Position numbers and translations under genes: made by a program. Of a DNA stretch of 64,000 nt, positions 39,804-51,831 are shown one piece after another. The stretch's first letter is position 1. Each line of letters opens with the position of its first letter. Below the pieces are notes generated by a model, which was not told the DNA's origin, ran no database searches, and saw nothing but the letters and a program-made list of their open reading frames with translations. The stretch comes from Alphaproteobacteria bacterium (GTDB taxonomy: Bacteria; Pseudomonadota; Alphaproteobacteria; Bin95): the NCBI GenBank assembly GCA_022822125.1, contig JAJECF010000043.1, positions 1 to 64,000 on the forward strand, written 5' to 3'.

Positions 39804-40196
39804 TCAGCGGTTGGCCAGCACCTCGATGTCCGGGCAGTCGAGCAGCCGCGCATCGGCCGTCACCAGCGTCAGGCCGAAGACGAGCGCGCTCGCGGCGATG
39901 AAGCGGTCGGCGGGATCATTGTGGTCGAGCGCGATGCTACGGCTCGCCATGGCCACCTCGAAGGTCAGCGGGACCTCCATGACGGGCGCCGCGGCGAGCG
40001 CCCGGTCCAGCCAGCGCCGCGGGTCCGGCTCCAATGCGATCCGGCCCCGCTCCGCCAGCATCATGGCCTCCCACACGCTGATCGGGGAGAGCCGGAGCGT
40101 CTCCGCCGGCGAGGCGAGCAGGGCGCGCACGGCGCGGGAAAGCCGGGTCGGCTCGAGCAGCGCCCAGAGCCAGATATGCGTGTCGAGCAGCAGCAA
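39804..40196 (-). CDS. VapC-like PIN-domain toxin
   Basis: 130 aa from TTG 40196 just after the antitoxin stop. The catalytic acids are Asp5 (LLLDTHIWL), Glu43 (SVWEAMM), Asp97 (DPADRFI) and Asp115 (VTADARLL), matching canonical VapC. It is a ribonuclease toxin of the type II system encoded by the upstream antitoxin. The gene ends 20 bp from the aquaporin gene (convergent). Confidence 0.88.
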   Translation of the reverse strand: MLLLDTHIWLWALLEPTRLSRAVRALLASPAETLRLSPISVWEAMMLAERGRIALEPDPRRWLDRALAAAPVMEVPLTFEVAMASRSIALDHNDPADRFIAASALVFGLTLVTADARLLDCPDIEVLANR

Positions 40197-40199
40197 GGC

Positions 40200-40694
40200 C
40201 TATTGCAGCGCTTCCCATTCGTCCTCGCCGAGCGCCGGGGAGACGATATCCCCCAGGACCTGCCCCGTGCCGGCCATCGCGCCCAGCCATGCGCCGGAGG
40301 GCGGCGGCACGATCTGCGCCACCGGCTTGCCGAACCGGGTCACCAGCACGGGCTGTCCGGTCTTCCCCACCCGTTCGAGAACCGCAAGGCAGGTGGCCTT
40401 GAAAGTGGATATCTGCATCTCCTCCATCCCCGCCGGGATGTCCGGCACCTCATAGGCCGACTGCATTTCCTGCAGCCCTTCAAATGTCCCGGCCCCGCCC
40501 GCGCGCCGGTTCGTCGGAATGTTGCCGGCAATGCGCGGCTCGACGAGTTCCAGCAACTCGCGGTACCGGGCGCCGTCCCACTCATGACGCCAGCCGGCAT
40601 TGCGGCAGACGCCCAGGGACCGCAGGTGGCGGCGGACCGTGTTCGGCTCCACGCCCAGGGCCGCCGCCATGTCCTTCACGGTGTAACGCTGCAT
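40200..40694 (-). CDS. antitoxin: N-terminal HTH fused to Phd/YefM-like domain
   Basis: 164 aa from ATG 40694. Residues 1-about 55 form an excisionase/MerR-like HTH (YTVKDMAAALGVEPNTVRRHLRSLG). Residues about 92-130 read MQISTFKATCLAVLERVGKTGQPVLVTRFGKPVAQIVPP, a Phd/YefM-type antitoxin fold with its toxin-binding tail. A linker joins them. Antitoxins of this kind usually start at the Phd part, so the added HTH is unusual and would alter operator recognition. Internal Met starts near MEEMQIS exist but have poor ribosome-binding sites. The toxin gene follows after 3 bp. Confidence 0.75.
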   Translation of the reverse strand: MQRYTVKDMAAALGVEPNTVRRHLRSLGVCRNAGWRHEWDGARYRELLELVEPRIAGNIPTNRRAGGAGTFEGLQEMQSAYEVPDIPAGMEEMQISTFKATCLAVLERVGKTGQPVLVTRFGKPVAQIVPPPSGAWLGAMAGTGQVLGDIVSPALGEDEWEALQ

Positions 40695-40727
40695 CGGCCC
40701 GACCTTTCCCCAAACATCTGTCGGTCG

Positions 40728-40756
40728 AACATACTATGGTCCGAGACTATGGTCAA
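40728..40756 (-). promoter_or_regulatory. antitoxin promoter overlapping direct repeats
   Basis: On the minus strand TTGACC (40751-40756) and TATGTT (40728-40733) are 17 bp apart and point toward the antitoxin start. The sequence is overlaid by two copies of ACTATGGTC at 40733-40741 and 40746-40754 (13-bp period). They are good candidate operators for autorepression by the HTH antitoxin. Confidence 0.5.
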
Positions 40757-40763
40757 TTCCTGT

Positions 40764-41897
40764 TCATCCCTCCCACCATTGCCCGCCGATCACCATCCCC
40801 GCCGGGAACAGGCGCTGCTCGCCGCCGAGCACGACGCCGTCCGAATCCTCGTAGTCGAACCGGCCGGTGCGCAGTTCGAGCACCGAGGCATCTGCGGCCA
40901 CGCCCGGCTCCAGGCTGCCGAGGCCGGGTCGTCCCAGCGCCGCCGCGGGTGCGGCCGTCGCCGCGCGCAGCACCTCGACCAGCGGCATGCCCAGGACAAG
41001 GAACTTCGACATGGTGACGAGCAGGTCGAACGCCGGGCCGTGGATGCTGAGCGTATGGACGTCGCTGGAGATGCAATCGGGCATGAACCCCGCCGTCAGC
41101 ATGGCCCGCCCGGTGCCGAAACCGAACGAGCCCTTGCCATGGCCGATGTCGAAGATGACGCCCCGCTCGCGCGCGGCCATCGTTTCCTCGCGCACCCTGC
41201 CGTCGGCTCCCGCCGGGCTGTTCGGGAAGGAGCGGAAACAGTGCGTCAGCACGTCGCCGGGGCGGAGCCGGTCCATGACCTCGCGGCGGCTGGGCGGCGG
41301 GAAGTCCAGATGCGCCATGACGGGCAGCCCCAGTTCCTCCGCGACCTCGATGGCGATGTCGAGCGGGGCGATGCCGCTCGATCCGCCGGCGCCGAGGCCG
41401 ACGCGGACCTTGATCCCGACGACGAGGTCCGCATGTTCCCGCGCCACGCGCACGCATTCGCGGGCGTCCAGCAGGCGCATGTCCTGGCACTCGCCGACCA
41501 TCACCGCGTCGCTGAAGGCGAAGATCCCCGGAAAGGACACATTCAGGAAAGGCAGCACGCGCGGCTTGGCCGGCTCGATCACATGGCGCCGGAAACCCGC
41601 CATGTTGGCGGGGCCCGCCGTGCCGGCATCGACCAGCGTCGTCGTTGCGCCCTGCCGCGCGATCGCCTCCGGATCGACGCCGATGGACGTGCCGCCCCAA
41701 TAGACATGCGTGTGCATGTCGATGAGGCCCGGCGTCACCAGACAACCGCTCACATCGCGCACATCGCGGGCCTCGCCGGCCGGGAGGTCAGAGGCGACCT
41801 CCGCAATCCGGCCCCCGGCAAAGGCGACATCGGCCGCCTGGTCCACGCCGCGGCCGGGGTCGATCACGCGCCCGCCTTTCAGCAACAGGTCGTGCAT
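40764..41897 (-). CDS. amidohydrolase-family metallohydrolase
   Basis: 377 aa from ATG 41897. Metal site: His62 and His64 in GLIDMHTHVYWGG, a probable carboxylated Lys in VVGIKVRVG, His in AHLDFPP and THCFRSFP, and an Asp in CISSDVHTLSIHGP. This is the EF_0837/AHA_3915-type amidohydrolase or deacetylase group. It may deacylate small amides or cyclic compounds. Neighbours give no pathway: toxin-antitoxin pair on one side and the YyaL-like gene 25 bp upstream on the other. Confident family, unknown substrate. Confidence 0.82.
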   Translation of the reverse strand: MHDLLLKGGRVIDPGRGVDQAADVAFAGGRIAEVASDLPAGEARDVRDVSGCLVTPGLIDMHTHVYWGGTSIGVDPEAIARQGATTTLVDAGTAGPANMAGFRRHVIEPAKPRVLPFLNVSFPGIFAFSDAVMVGECQDMRLLDARECVRVAREHADLVVGIKVRVGLGAGGSSGIAPLDIAIEVAEELGLPVMAHLDFPPPSRREVMDRLRPGDVLTHCFRSFPNSPAGADGRVREETMAARERGVIFDIGHGKGSFGFGTGRAMLTAGFMPDCISSDVHTLSIHGPAFDLLVTMSKFLVLGMPLVEVLRAATAAPAAALGRPGLGSLEPGVAADASVLELRTGRFDYEDSDGVVLGGEQRLFPAGMVIGGQWWEG

Positions 41898-41922
41898 CCA
41901 TTCCTCCTCTTCGGTATGCGCC

Positions 41923-43926
<2,004 letters not shown>

Positions 43927-43974
43927 GGCCCCGGAGGGTAAACTGGCGCACTACCGGATGCGAGGAAGGAAATC

Positions 43975-44295
43975 ATGGCGGACGCGCTCTATTACGACGC
44001 GCATGTATTCTGTTGCACCAATACCCGTCCGCCCGGCCATCCGCGCGGCTGCTGCAGCGAGAAGGGCTCGGAGAAGCTGCGCGCCTACATGAAGGCGCGC
44101 GCCAGGTCGCTACCCAGGGCGCGCATCAACATCGCCGGCTGCCTCGACCGCTGCGAGCTCGGGCCGACCATGGTCATTTATCCCGAGGGGGTCTGGTACC
44201 GTTACGAGACCGAGGCGGATATCGACGAGATCCTCGAAACGCACCTGAAGGGCGGCGGCCGGGTCTCCCGGCTGATGCTCGACCCCGACGCCTGA
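43975..44295 (+). CDS. [2Fe-2S] thioredoxin-like ferredoxin
   Basis: 106 aa from ATG 43975 preceded by GAGGAAGGA. Candidate cluster ligands are among Cys13/14, Cys26/27 and Cys56, Cys60 (HVFCCTNTRPP, RGCCSEKG, AGCLDRCELGP), the pattern of thioredoxin-like [2Fe-2S] ferredoxins. It is a cytosolic electron carrier. Its stop TGA overlaps a CTG that appears to start mnmE (CTGA), suggesting co-translation with the tRNA-modification gene. Confidence 0.85.
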   Translation: MADALYYDAHVFCCTNTRPPGHPRGCCSEKGSEKLRAYMKARARSLPRARINIAGCLDRCELGPTMVIYPEGVWYRYETEADIDEILETHLKGGGRVSRLMLDPDA

Positions 44296-45578
44296 CGGAC
44301 CCGCCCGACACCATCTTCGCCGAAGCGACGGCGCCCGGCCGGGCCGGCATATCGGTGCTGCGCCTGTCGGGGCCGGCGGCCGGCCGCGCGCTGGCGGCGC
44401 TGGCGGGGCCGCTGCCGGAGCCGCGCCGCGCTGTCCTGCGCTCTGTTCGTGACCCTGAGAGCGGCGAACTGCTGGACCGGGGCCTGGTGCTCTGGTTTCC
44501 CGGCCCGGCGAGTTTCACCGGCGAGGATGCGGCGGAACTGCACCTTCACGGCGCGCCCGTGGTGATGGACGCGGTGCAGGCGGCGCTAGTGCGGCTGGAC
44601 GGCCTGCGTCCGGCGGAGCCCGGCGAGTTCGCCCGGCGCGCCTTCGAGGCCGGGCGCATGGATCTGACGGCGGTGGAGGGCCTGGCCGAACTGATCGACG
44701 CCGAGACCGAGGGCCAGCGGCGGCAGGCGCTCCATGCGCTCGGCGGCGGGCTGGCGCGGCAATTCGGCGGCTGGCGCAAACAGCTCGTGCGGGCGCTCGC
44801 CCATATCGAGGCCGCCATCGATTTCAGCGATGAGGAACTGCCGGAGGGGCTGGAGACGGAAGTCTCGGACAAGGTGGCGGCTGTGCGCGCGGAGATGGCG
44901 GAGGCTCTGGCCGGGGGCGCGCGCGGCGAGCTCGTGCGCGACGGCTTCCGGGTGGCGCTGGTGGGCGCGCCCAACGCCGGCAAGTCGAGCCTGCTCAATG
45001 CGCTTGCCGCGCGCGAGGTCGCCATCGTCTCGCCGGGCGCCGGCACCACGCGCGACGTGCTGGAGGCCCGGCTCGTCATGGACGGCTATCTGGTCAGGCT
45101 GATTGACATGGCCGGTCTCCACGAAAGCGACGACCCGGTTGAGCGCGAGGGCATGCGCCGCGCGCGCGCTGAGGCGGCATCGGCGGATCTCTGCCTGCTG
45201 CTGGCCGCCCCCGACGCCCCGCCGCCGCCCGACATGGCCGGCCTCGCTATCCGCACAAAGGCCGACCTCGGCGCAGCACCGGGCCCCGGCCCCGCCGTCT
45301 CGGCCCGTACGGGCGAAGGCCTGGAGGCGCTGTGGGGGTCCATCGCCGAAGCGGTGCGCTCGCGCGTAGCCGGCCCGCCCGGCGCGCTCCGCGCCCGGCA
45401 TGCGCGCGCGCTCAGGCAGTCGGCCGAGGCGCTCGACCGTTTCGCCGCCGCGCCCCAGACCGACCTCGCCGCCGAAGACCTCCGCCTCGCCGTCCGCGCG
45501 CTGGGCCGCGTCACCGGCCGCGTCGATGTGGAAGACCTGCTGGACGCGATCTTCAGGGAATTCTGTATCGGAAAGTGA
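44292..45578 (+). CDS. mnmE: tRNA modification GTPase with non-canonical CTG start
   Basis: 428 aa if translation starts at CTG 44292. No ATG, GTG or TTG exists in frame near the expected N-terminus, and CTG-T-D-P-P-D-T-I-F-A aligns exactly with the family start (M-T-x-D-T-I-F-A). Motifs: N-terminal domain to 215; G1 GAPNAGKS (225-232); TTRD (252-255); DMAG (272-275); TKAD in place of NKxD; C-terminal CIGK (425-428), which binds the 5-formyl-tetrahydrofolate/tRNA reaction site. With MnmG it installs cmnm5/tau-type modifications at U34. The CTG overlaps the ferredoxin stop. A sequencing error near the junction could also hide a usual start. Confidence 0.85.
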   Translation: MTDPPDTIFAEATAPGRAGISVLRLSGPAAGRALAALAGPLPEPRRAVLRSVRDPESGELLDRGLVLWFPGPASFTGEDAAELHLHGAPVVMDAVQAALVRLDGLRPAEPGEFARRAFEAGRMDLTAVEGLAELIDAETEGQRRQALHALGGGLARQFGGWRKQLVRALAHIEAAIDFSDEELPEGLETEVSDKVAAVRAEMAEALAGGARGELVRDGFRVALVGAPNAGKSSLLNALAAREVAIVSPGAGTTRDVLEARLVMDGYLVRLIDMAGLHESDDPVEREGMRRARAEAASADLCLLLAAPDAPPPPDMAGLAIRTKADLGAAPGPGPAVSARTGEGLEALWGSIAEAVRSRVAGPPGALRARHARALRQSAEALDRFAAAPQTDLAAEDLRLAVRALGRVTGRVDVEDLLDAIFREFCIGK

Positions 45579-45640
45579 GGTCTGGCTTTGCCTCGAGAGC
45601 CGCTGCAGGAGAGTGCCGCGGACGGAACCGCAAGGACGCA

Positions 45641-46888
45641 CTATCTCCGCGCGATATTGGCGCTCCTTGCCGGAATCCCGAACTCGCGGTGGCAGATTTC
45701 GGCGAGTTTCTCCACGCCGTCGCGGATGTCCTCGACGGTCGGGTTGCCGAAACAGAGCCGGATGCGCGAGCGGGCGGGCTCGGCGTCGGCGGACCATTCC
45801 GGGCCGGGATTGATGGCGATGCCCGCAGCGGCGGAAGCGGCGGCGAGCTTCACTGCGTCCACGTCCTCCGGGAAGGCGATCCAGAGGAAGATACCCCCTT
45901 CCGGCGGCGCGAACTCCGCCGCCGTGCCGAAATGCTCCTCCAGCGCCGCGGTCATGGCGTCGAGCTTCTGCTTGAGCAGCCCCGTCACATGGCCGACATG
46001 GGCATCGAAACGGCTGCGGCAGTATTCCGCCAGCATCATCTGCTCGAGCGCGCCGGTGCCGCCGTCGCGCTTGCAGGCGGCCATGCGGGCGATGAGGGCG
46101 GGCTCGGCGGCGATATATCCGACGCGCAGCGCCGGTGCGATCGTCTTTGAGAACGAGCCGCAATGGATAACCCGGTTGCCCTCATCCATCGCCGCAATGG
46201 CGGGCGGGCGCTCGCCCGTCCACAGGAGGTCGGCATAGCACTCGTCCTCGAACACCGGCACGCCGTAGTCCGCCGAAAGGCGCAGCAGCTCGGCCCGGCG
46301 CTCTTCCGGCATGATGCTGCCGCCGGGATTCTGGATCGTCGGGATGACATAGATGAATTTCGGTTGCACACCGTCCGCCCGGAGCGCGGCGAGCTTTTCC
46401 GCGAGAAGGTCCATGCGCATGCCGCCCTCGTCCAGCGGGATGCCCACCGGCCGGACGCCGAGCTTGCGCAGGCCAGCAAGCGCGCTGCCATAGCTGAACT
46501 GCTCGACAATGACCGTGTCGCCCGGCCGGCAGAACAACTCGTTGACGAGGTCGAGCGCCTGGTTCGAGCCCGAGGTGATGAGCACATTGTCGGGCGACAC
46601 CGCGACGCGGCTGCGCTTCATGAGCTTATCGGCCACGAACTCGCGCAACGGTCGATAGCCGAGCGGGCCGCTCTCCAGCCCGTAGGTGGCGAGCGTCGTC
46701 CCCTCCCGGCGCAGGGCCGAGGCAGTCGCCGCAATCATGTCCTCGATCGGCATGCTCTCCGCATCGACATTGCCGCCGACGAAATTATACGGCGGAAACC
46801 CGCTCCAGCGCGGGGCGGGCGGCGGCAGGTCGGGCGCCAGCAGGGCGTCGTAATCGATCGTGGCGGCCACGTCGTTGCTCCTCAGCAT
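45641..46888 (-). CDS. PLP-dependent aminotransferase (class I/II, MocR/2-aminoadipate type)
   Basis: 415 aa from ATG 46888. The N-terminal part contains YGLESGPLGYRPLREFV, the fold type I core has SGSNQALDLVNELFCRPGD, and PTIQNPGGSIMPEERR supplies the PLP ring Asn. The internal aldimine Lys is Lys248 in GSFSKTIAPALRVGY. This is the aminotransferase domain seen in 2-aminoadipate transaminase and in the C-terminus of GntR/MocR regulators, but no HTH is present here. It ends 63 bp from mnmE (convergent) and its start is 17 bp from the Crp/Fnr gene stop. Confidence 0.85.
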   Translation of the reverse strand: MLRSNDVAATIDYDALLAPDLPPPAPRWSGFPPYNFVGGNVDAESMPIEDMIAATASALRREGTTLATYGLESGPLGYRPLREFVADKLMKRSRVAVSPDNVLITSGSNQALDLVNELFCRPGDTVIVEQFSYGSALAGLRKLGVRPVGIPLDEGGMRMDLLAEKLAALRADGVQPKFIYVIPTIQNPGGSIMPEERRAELLRLSADYGVPVFEDECYADLLWTGERPPAIAAMDEGNRVIHCGSFSKTIAPALRVGYIAAEPALIARMAACKRDGGTGALEQMMLAEYCRSRFDAHVGHVTGLLKQKLDAMTAALEEHFGTAAEFAPPEGGIFLWIAFPEDVDAVKLAAASAAAGIAINPGPEWSADAEPARSRIRLCFGNPTVEDIRDGVEKLAEICHREFGIPARSANIARR

Positions 46889-46904
46889 ATGGGCAGGGGG
46901 CCGG

Positions 46905-47597
46905 TCATCCGGTCGAGATATGCCGGCGAAGTTGCGCGGGGTCGGCGATGCGCGCATTGCCGCCCCGGACGGTGACACCGTGCTTCCGGAGGCTCGCCAG
47001 CGCGCGCGAAAAGGTTTCCGGCTTCATGCCGAGCCGGTTTGCGATCAGCTTCTTGTCGTAGGGCAGATGGATATGAACGGGGCCGCCGCCCGGCTGCGGG
47101 AGCGGGCAAAAATGCAGCAGGAAGGCGCCCACGCGCTGCGAGGCGTCGAGGCTGCTGCCGCTCTCAATCCGCGAGACCAGCCGCTTCAGGTTCGCCGCGA
47201 GCGAGGCGAAGGTCCTGACGATCAGTTCCGGGTCCTCGCGCATCCGCTCGACATAGTCTGCGACGGGCACGGCCAGCAGCCGGCCGTCCTCGACGAACTC
47301 GGCGGAAACCGGATAGCCGTCCGCCATGCCGATTGCACCCTCGGCGAAGGATTCGCCGGGACCGAAGACTTCGATAATCACTTCCAACCCGTCTGGACGC
47401 AGGCGATACAGCTTCACCCAGCCCGAGAGCACGCCGAAAAAATGGGTGACCGGTTCGCCCTGCTCGAAGACCCCGGTTCGTTTCGGGCAGTCGCGAACCT
47501 CGGCCGCCCGGACCAGCGAACTGAGTGCGTCCGGCGCCAGCCCCTGGAACAAGGGAAACTGTCCGATGGTTTCCAGATCCGCGCCGCACACGGCCAT
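46905..47597 (-). CDS. Crp/Fnr-family regulator, NnrR/Dnr-like
   Basis: 230 aa. Residues about 10-120 form the cyclic-nucleotide-like sensor domain and 175-220 the winged HTH. The recognition helix PETFSRALASLRKHG supplies Glu194, Ser197 and Arg198, typical of proteins that read TTGNC-type half-sites. Only three Cys (4, 37, 164) are present, so an FNR [4Fe-4S] cluster is unlikely. A Dnr/NnrR-type NO or heme response is more likely. It is divergent from nosR, and a perfect TTGAC-N4-GTCAA palindrome lies between them. It probably activates nos in low oxygen or NO. Confidence 0.85.
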   Translation of the reverse strand: MAVCGADLETIGQFPLFQGLAPDALSSLVRAAEVRDCPKRTGVFEQGEPVTHFFGVLSGWVKLYRLRPDGLEVIIEVFGPGESFAEGAIGMADGYPVSAEFVEDGRLLAVPVADYVERMREDPELIVRTFASLAANLKRLVSRIESGSSLDASQRVGAFLLHFCPLPQPGGGPVHIHLPYDKKLIANRLGMKPETFSRALASLRKHGVTVRGGNARIADPAQLRRHISTG

Positions 47598-47694
47598 CGT
47601 TCGTCTCCATCCCGCCGGAAACGTCGTCCGGCAAGGTCGCCAGAGGGTTACAACGCCGGGGGCCGCCCTGCAAGAAATCGCTTGCTTCGCCCGG

Positions 47695-47710
47695 CTTGAC
47701 GCCAGTCAAG
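47695..47710. promoter_or_regulatory. FNR/NnrR-type palindrome upstream of nosR
   Basis: CTTGAC-GCCA-GTCAAG at 47695-47710 is a perfect inverted repeat of the Crp/Fnr-family operator type (TTGAC-N4-GTCAA). It lies 56 bp before the nosR GTG and about 98 bp from the regulator start, a position suitable for activation of nosR. Confidence 0.75.
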
Positions 47711-47765
47711 GAGGAGCAGGGCCGAATTCGCTACCTTGCCGACCGGAAGCACGGAGGAACGTCCG

Positions 47766-49946
47766 GTGTCCCGCGGCTTCATTGTCGGCTTGCTCTTGTG
47801 GTTGTGGGCTCCGCCGCATGCCGCCTGGGCGTCTGATTTGGTCCGGTTCCTCGCAGAGCTGTCGCCCGAAGTTCTGGTTCCGGGCGCGACCGGCTACGGG
47901 CCGTTGCGAGCCGACCTTCCCGTCGCTCCGGTTCTGAAGGGCGGCGAGACCGTTGGCTGGGCCTTTCTTACGTCGGACTTCGTCGGCACGACAGGCTATT
48001 CCGGCAAACCGATCCATGTCGTAGCGGCAATCTCGCCCGATGCGGTGCTCGCCGGGGTCAGGCTCGTCGCGCATTCCGAGCCCATCGTGCTGATCGGTAT
48101 ACCGGACGCCAAAATGCGCCGGCTCACCGAGTCCTATGCCGGCATCGACCTGAAACTCGAGGCGGTAAAGGGCGGCTCGGCACACGATATCGACATCGTC
48201 TCGGGCGCGACCGTGACGGTAATGGTGATCGACGACTCCGTCATTCGGGCCGGCCTCAAGGTGGCCCGTGCTCTGGGTCTCGGCGGCCTCGCGCCGGAAG
48301 CCGACGCCGGCCCTGCCCGCAAGCTGGACCGGACGAAACGGGAGGTGCTCGACTGGGCGGCGCTCGCCGGGGACGGGTCGGTGAGGGCGCTCGCGCTCGA
48401 TATCTCCCAGGTCAATGCGGCCTTCGAAGCAACCGGCGACCCCAAGGCCATTGCCCGTCCGGAGCGGGGCGCGTCGGAAGAGACCTTCATCGACCTGCAT
48501 GCCGCGCTCGCGAGCGCGCCGTCCATCGGGCTCAGCCTGCTCGGCGAAGCCGAATACGCCAATCTCGTCGAATGGATCGGCGAGGACGGACACGCCATTC
48601 TGGTTGCGGGCCGGGGGCGCTACTCCTTCAAGGGCTCCGGCTATGTGCGCGGCGGCATCTTCGACCGCATCCAGCTCATACAGGGCGACCGTTCGGTCCG
48701 CTTCTTCGACCGCGATCACAAGCGGCTCGGCGAAATCGCCGCCGACGGCGCGCCGGCCTTCACGGAACTCGACCTTTTCCGCATTCCGGCGGACGCCGAA
48801 TTCGAGCCGGGCGAACCCTGGCGGCTGCAGTTGCTGGTTCAGCGTGCGGTCGGCGCGGTGGACAAGCGCTTCCTCACCTTCGACCTCGGCTACCGACTGC
48901 CGGAGCGTTACCTGTTGCCGCCCGCCCTTGCGCCGGAGGCGGAGGCCGGCGAGGCGGACGCCAAGGCGACGCTTTGGAAGCGGGTCTGGCACGACAGGCG
49001 GTTCGAGATCGCCGGGCTCGCCGCCATGCTCGCGCTGCTGACCGCGATTTTCTTCTTCCAGCGCCAGGTGACGCGGAATGCGCGGCTCTATTTCTGGCTG
49101 CGCATGGGATTCCTCACCGCAACGCTGTTCTTCCTTGGCTGGTATGCGAACGCCCAGCTTTCGGTCGTGAACCTGATGGCGCTGTTCGGCAGCCTGCGCA
49201 CGGGCTTCGCCTGGGACGCCTTCCTGCTCGACCCGCTGGTCTTCATTCTCTGGTTCTCGGTGGCGGCGGCGCTGATCTTCTGGGGCCGCGGCGCCTATTG
49301 CGGGTGGCTGTGCCCGTTCGGCGCGCTCCAGGAACTGACCAACAAGGTCGCACGCGCGCTCCGCGTCCCGCAATGGGAACTCCCCTGGGGCCTGCATGAG
49401 CGGCTCTGGCCAGTCAAATATGTGCTCTTTCTGGGACTGTTCGGTCTTTCGCTTGCCTCGATTCCGCTTGCCGAAACTTTCGCCGAGGTCGAACCGTTCA
49501 AGACCGCCATCGTGCTGAAATTCGCCCGCGAATGGCCGTTCGTGCTGTTCGCGGTCTCGCTGCTGACCGCCGGCCTGTTCATCGAACGCTTCTTCTGCCG
49601 CTATCTCTGCCCGCTCGGCGCCGCGCTAGCGATACCCGCGCGGATGCGCATGTTCGCCTGGCTCAGGCGCTATCACGAATGCGGCCATCCCTGTCAGCTC
49701 TGCGCGAATGAATGCCCCGTCCAGGCCATCCACCCGACGGGCGAAATCAACCCGAATGAATGCGTGAACTGCCTGCACTGCCAGGTGCTCTACCAGTCCA
49801 CGGCCAGATGTCCGGTCTGCATCAAGAGAGAACGCAGCCGGGAACGCCTCGCCCGCAGCGCCGGTGCCCTCAGGGCCGCGCTCGCCGAAGCGCCCAAGCC
49901 GACCACATCCCGAAAGGAAGGAAGTCATGGCAGACAAACCGAATAA
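47766..49946 (+). CDS. nosR: nitrous oxide reductase maturation/electron-transfer protein
   Basis: 726 aa from GTG 47766, with GGAGGA at 47753-47758. A signal segment ([22 protein letters not shown]) precedes a periplasmic FMN-binding domain with [15 protein letters not shown] (covalent FMN Thr site). Then come several membrane helices ([27 protein letters not shown]), CX3CP motifs ([18 protein letters not shown]) and a C-terminal pair of 4Fe-4S motifs ([29 protein letters not shown]). NosR delivers electrons to NosZ and is needed for its expression. It overlaps nosZ by 20 bp. Confidence 0.96.
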   Translation: MSRGFIVGLLLWLWAPPHAAWASDLVRFLAELSPEVLVPGATGYGPLRADLPVAPVLKGGETVGWAFLTSDFVGTTGYSGKPIHVVAAISPDAVLAGVRLVAHSEPIVLIGIPDAKMRRLTESYAGIDLKLEAVKGGSAHDIDIVSGATVTVMVIDDSVIRAGLKVARALGLGGLAPEADAGPARKLDRTKREVLDWAALAGDGSVRALALDISQVNAAFEATGDPKAIARPERGASEETFIDLHAALASAPSIGLSLLGEAEYANLVEWIGEDGHAILVAGRGRYSFKGSGYVRGGIFDRIQLIQGDRSVRFFDRDHKRLGEIAADGAPAFTELDLFRIPADAEFEPGEPWRLQLLVQRAVGAVDKRFLTFDLGYRLPERYLLPPALAPEAEAGEADAKATLWKRVWHDRRFEIAGLAAMLALLTAIFFFQRQVTRNARLYFWLRMGFLTATLFFLGWYANAQLSVVNLMALFGSLRTGFAWDAFLLDPLVFILWFSVAAALIFWGRGAYCGWLCPFGALQELTNKVARALRVPQWELPWGLHERLWPVKYVLFLGLFGLSLASIPLAETFAEVEPFKTAIVLKFAREWPFVLFAVSLLTAGLFIERFFCRYLCPLGAALAIPARMRMFAWLRRYHECGHPCQLCANECPVQAIHPTGEINPNECVNCLHCQVLYQSTARCPVCIKRERSRERLARSAGALRAALAEAPKPTTSRKEGSHGRQTE

Positions 49947-51831
49947 ACTCCGCGTTACTCGGCGCGGCCTTATGCAGGCGACCGCAAGCGGTGCGGTGGC
50001 CGCGGCGGCGACGGCTGCTGCCGGTGTTGCAGGTCCCGGACGCGCGCAGGCCGCCGCGGGCAGCCATGCGCTAGCACCCGGCCAGCTCGACGACTATTAC
50101 GGCTTCTGGTCGTCCGGCCAGACGGGCGAGCTGCGCATTCTGGGCATTCCGTCCATGCGAGAGCTGATGCGCGTGCCGGTCTTCAACCGCTGCTCGGCGT
50201 CGGGCTGGGGCCAGACCAATGAGAGCCTCAAGGTGCTGACCGAGGGCCTGTTGCCGGAAACCAGGGCGTTCCTCGCCGCCAGGGGCCGCGTCACCTACGA
50301 CAATGGCGACCTCCACCACCCGCATATGTCGTTCACCGACGGCACCTATGACGGCCGCTACCTGTTCATGAACGACAAGGCCAACACGCGGGTCGCGCGC
50401 GTGCGTTGCGACATCATGAAGTGCGACAAGGTCATCGAGGTGCCGAACGCGGCGGATATTCACGGCCTGCGCCCGCAGAAATTTCCACGCACGGGCTATG
50501 TCTTCGCTAATGGCGAACACGAAACGCCGCTCGTCAACGACGGCAGGATCCTCGACAGCCCGGAGGACTACGTCAACATCTTCACCGCCATAGACGGCGA
50601 CACGATGACGGTCTCCTGGCAGGTGATGGTCTCCGGCAATCTCGACAATTGCGATGCCGACTACCAGGGCAAATACGCCTTCGCCACCAGCTACAATTCC
50701 GAGATGGGAATGACGCTGGCCGAGATGACCGAGAGTGAGACCGACCACTGCGTCATCTTCGATATCAAGGCCATCGAGGCGGGCGTCGCGGCCGGCGACG
50801 GGCAGATGCTGAACGGGGTGCGCGTGCTCGACGGGCGCAAAGGCTCGAAATACACGCGCTATGTGCCCATCCCCAACAGTCCTCACGGCTGCAACACCGC
50901 CCCGGACAAGCGCCATGTCGTCATCAACGGCAAGCTCTCGCCCACGGTCTCGGTCATCGATGTGACGAAGGTGGACGCGCTCTTCTCGGAGAACGCCGAC
51001 CCGCGCTCCTGCATCGTCGCGGAGCCGCAGCTCGGGCTCGGGCCGCTGCACACCGCGTTCGACGGCAAGGGCGGCGCCTTCACCACGCTGTTCCTCGACA
51101 GCCAGGTGGTGAAATGGGACCTCGAAAAGGCAATCCGCGCCTATGCCGGCGAGGATGTGGACCCGATCATCTCCAAGGTCGATGTCCAGTACCAGCCCGG
51201 GCACAACCACACCACGATGGGCGAGACGGCCGAGGCGGACGGCAAGTGGCTCGTTTCGATGAACAAGTTCTCCAAGGACAGATTCATCAATGTCGGGCCG
51301 CTGAAGCCCGAGAACGAGCAGCTCATCGACATATCGTCCGACGAGATGAAGGTGGTCCATGACGGGGCAACCTTCGCCGAGCCGCATGATTGCATCATCG
51401 TGCGCCGCGACATCGTGAACCCGAAGACAATATGGGACCGGGACGACCCGATCTTCGAGGACGCCGTCAGGCAGGCGGCGGCGGACGGCGTCGACCTCGA
51501 GGACGGCGCCGAGGAGCCGATCCGCGACGGCAACAAGGTGCGCATCTACATGTATTCGGTCGCGCCCGAGTTCTCGATGGAGAAGTTCACGGTCAAACAG
51601 GGCGACGAGGTCACGATCTACATCACCAATCTCGACGATGTGGACGATGTGACCCACGGCTTCTGCCTGTCGAATTACGGCATTGCGTTCGAGATCGCGC
51701 CGCAGGCGACGGCATCCGTTACCTTCACCGCCGACCGTCCCGGCGTCCACTGGTTCTATTGCCAGTGGTTCTGCCACGCGCTGCATATGGAGATGCGCGG
51801 GCGGATGTTCGTCGAGCCGAGAGCCGCGTGA
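49927..51831 (+). CDS. nosZ: nitrous-oxide reductase, clade I
   Basis: 634 aa from ATG 49927, preceded by GGAAGGAAG inside the nosR end. A Tat leader with RVTRRGLMQ precedes the seven-bladed propeller carrying CuZ ([39 protein letters not shown]). The cupredoxin CuA domain at the end has DVTHGFCL and [12 protein letters not shown] (Cys612, Trp614, Cys616, His620, Met623). It reduces N2O to N2 in the periplasm. The Tat leader and the nosR/X companions indicate clade I. nosD starts at its stop (TGATG). Confidence 0.97.
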   Translation: MADKPNKLRVTRRGLMQATASGAVAAAATAAAGVAGPGRAQAAAGSHALAPGQLDDYYGFWSSGQTGELRILGIPSMRELMRVPVFNRCSASGWGQTNESLKVLTEGLLPETRAFLAARGRVTYDNGDLHHPHMSFTDGTYDGRYLFMNDKANTRVARVRCDIMKCDKVIEVPNAADIHGLRPQKFPRTGYVFANGEHETPLVNDGRILDSPEDYVNIFTAIDGDTMTVSWQVMVSGNLDNCDADYQGKYAFATSYNSEMGMTLAEMTESETDHCVIFDIKAIEAGVAAGDGQMLNGVRVLDGRKGSKYTRYVPIPNSPHGCNTAPDKRHVVINGKLSPTVSVIDVTKVDALFSENADPRSCIVAEPQLGLGPLHTAFDGKGGAFTTLFLDSQVVKWDLEKAIRAYAGEDVDPIISKVDVQYQPGHNHTTMGETAEADGKWLVSMNKFSKDRFINVGPLKPENEQLIDISSDEMKVVHDGATFAEPHDCIIVRRDIVNPKTIWDRDDPIFEDAVRQAAADGVDLEDGAEEPIRDGNKVRIYMYSVAPEFSMEKFTVKQGDEVTIYITNLDDVDDVTHGFCLSNYGIAFEIAPQATASVTFTADRPGVHWFYCQWFCHALHMEMRGRMFVEPRAA

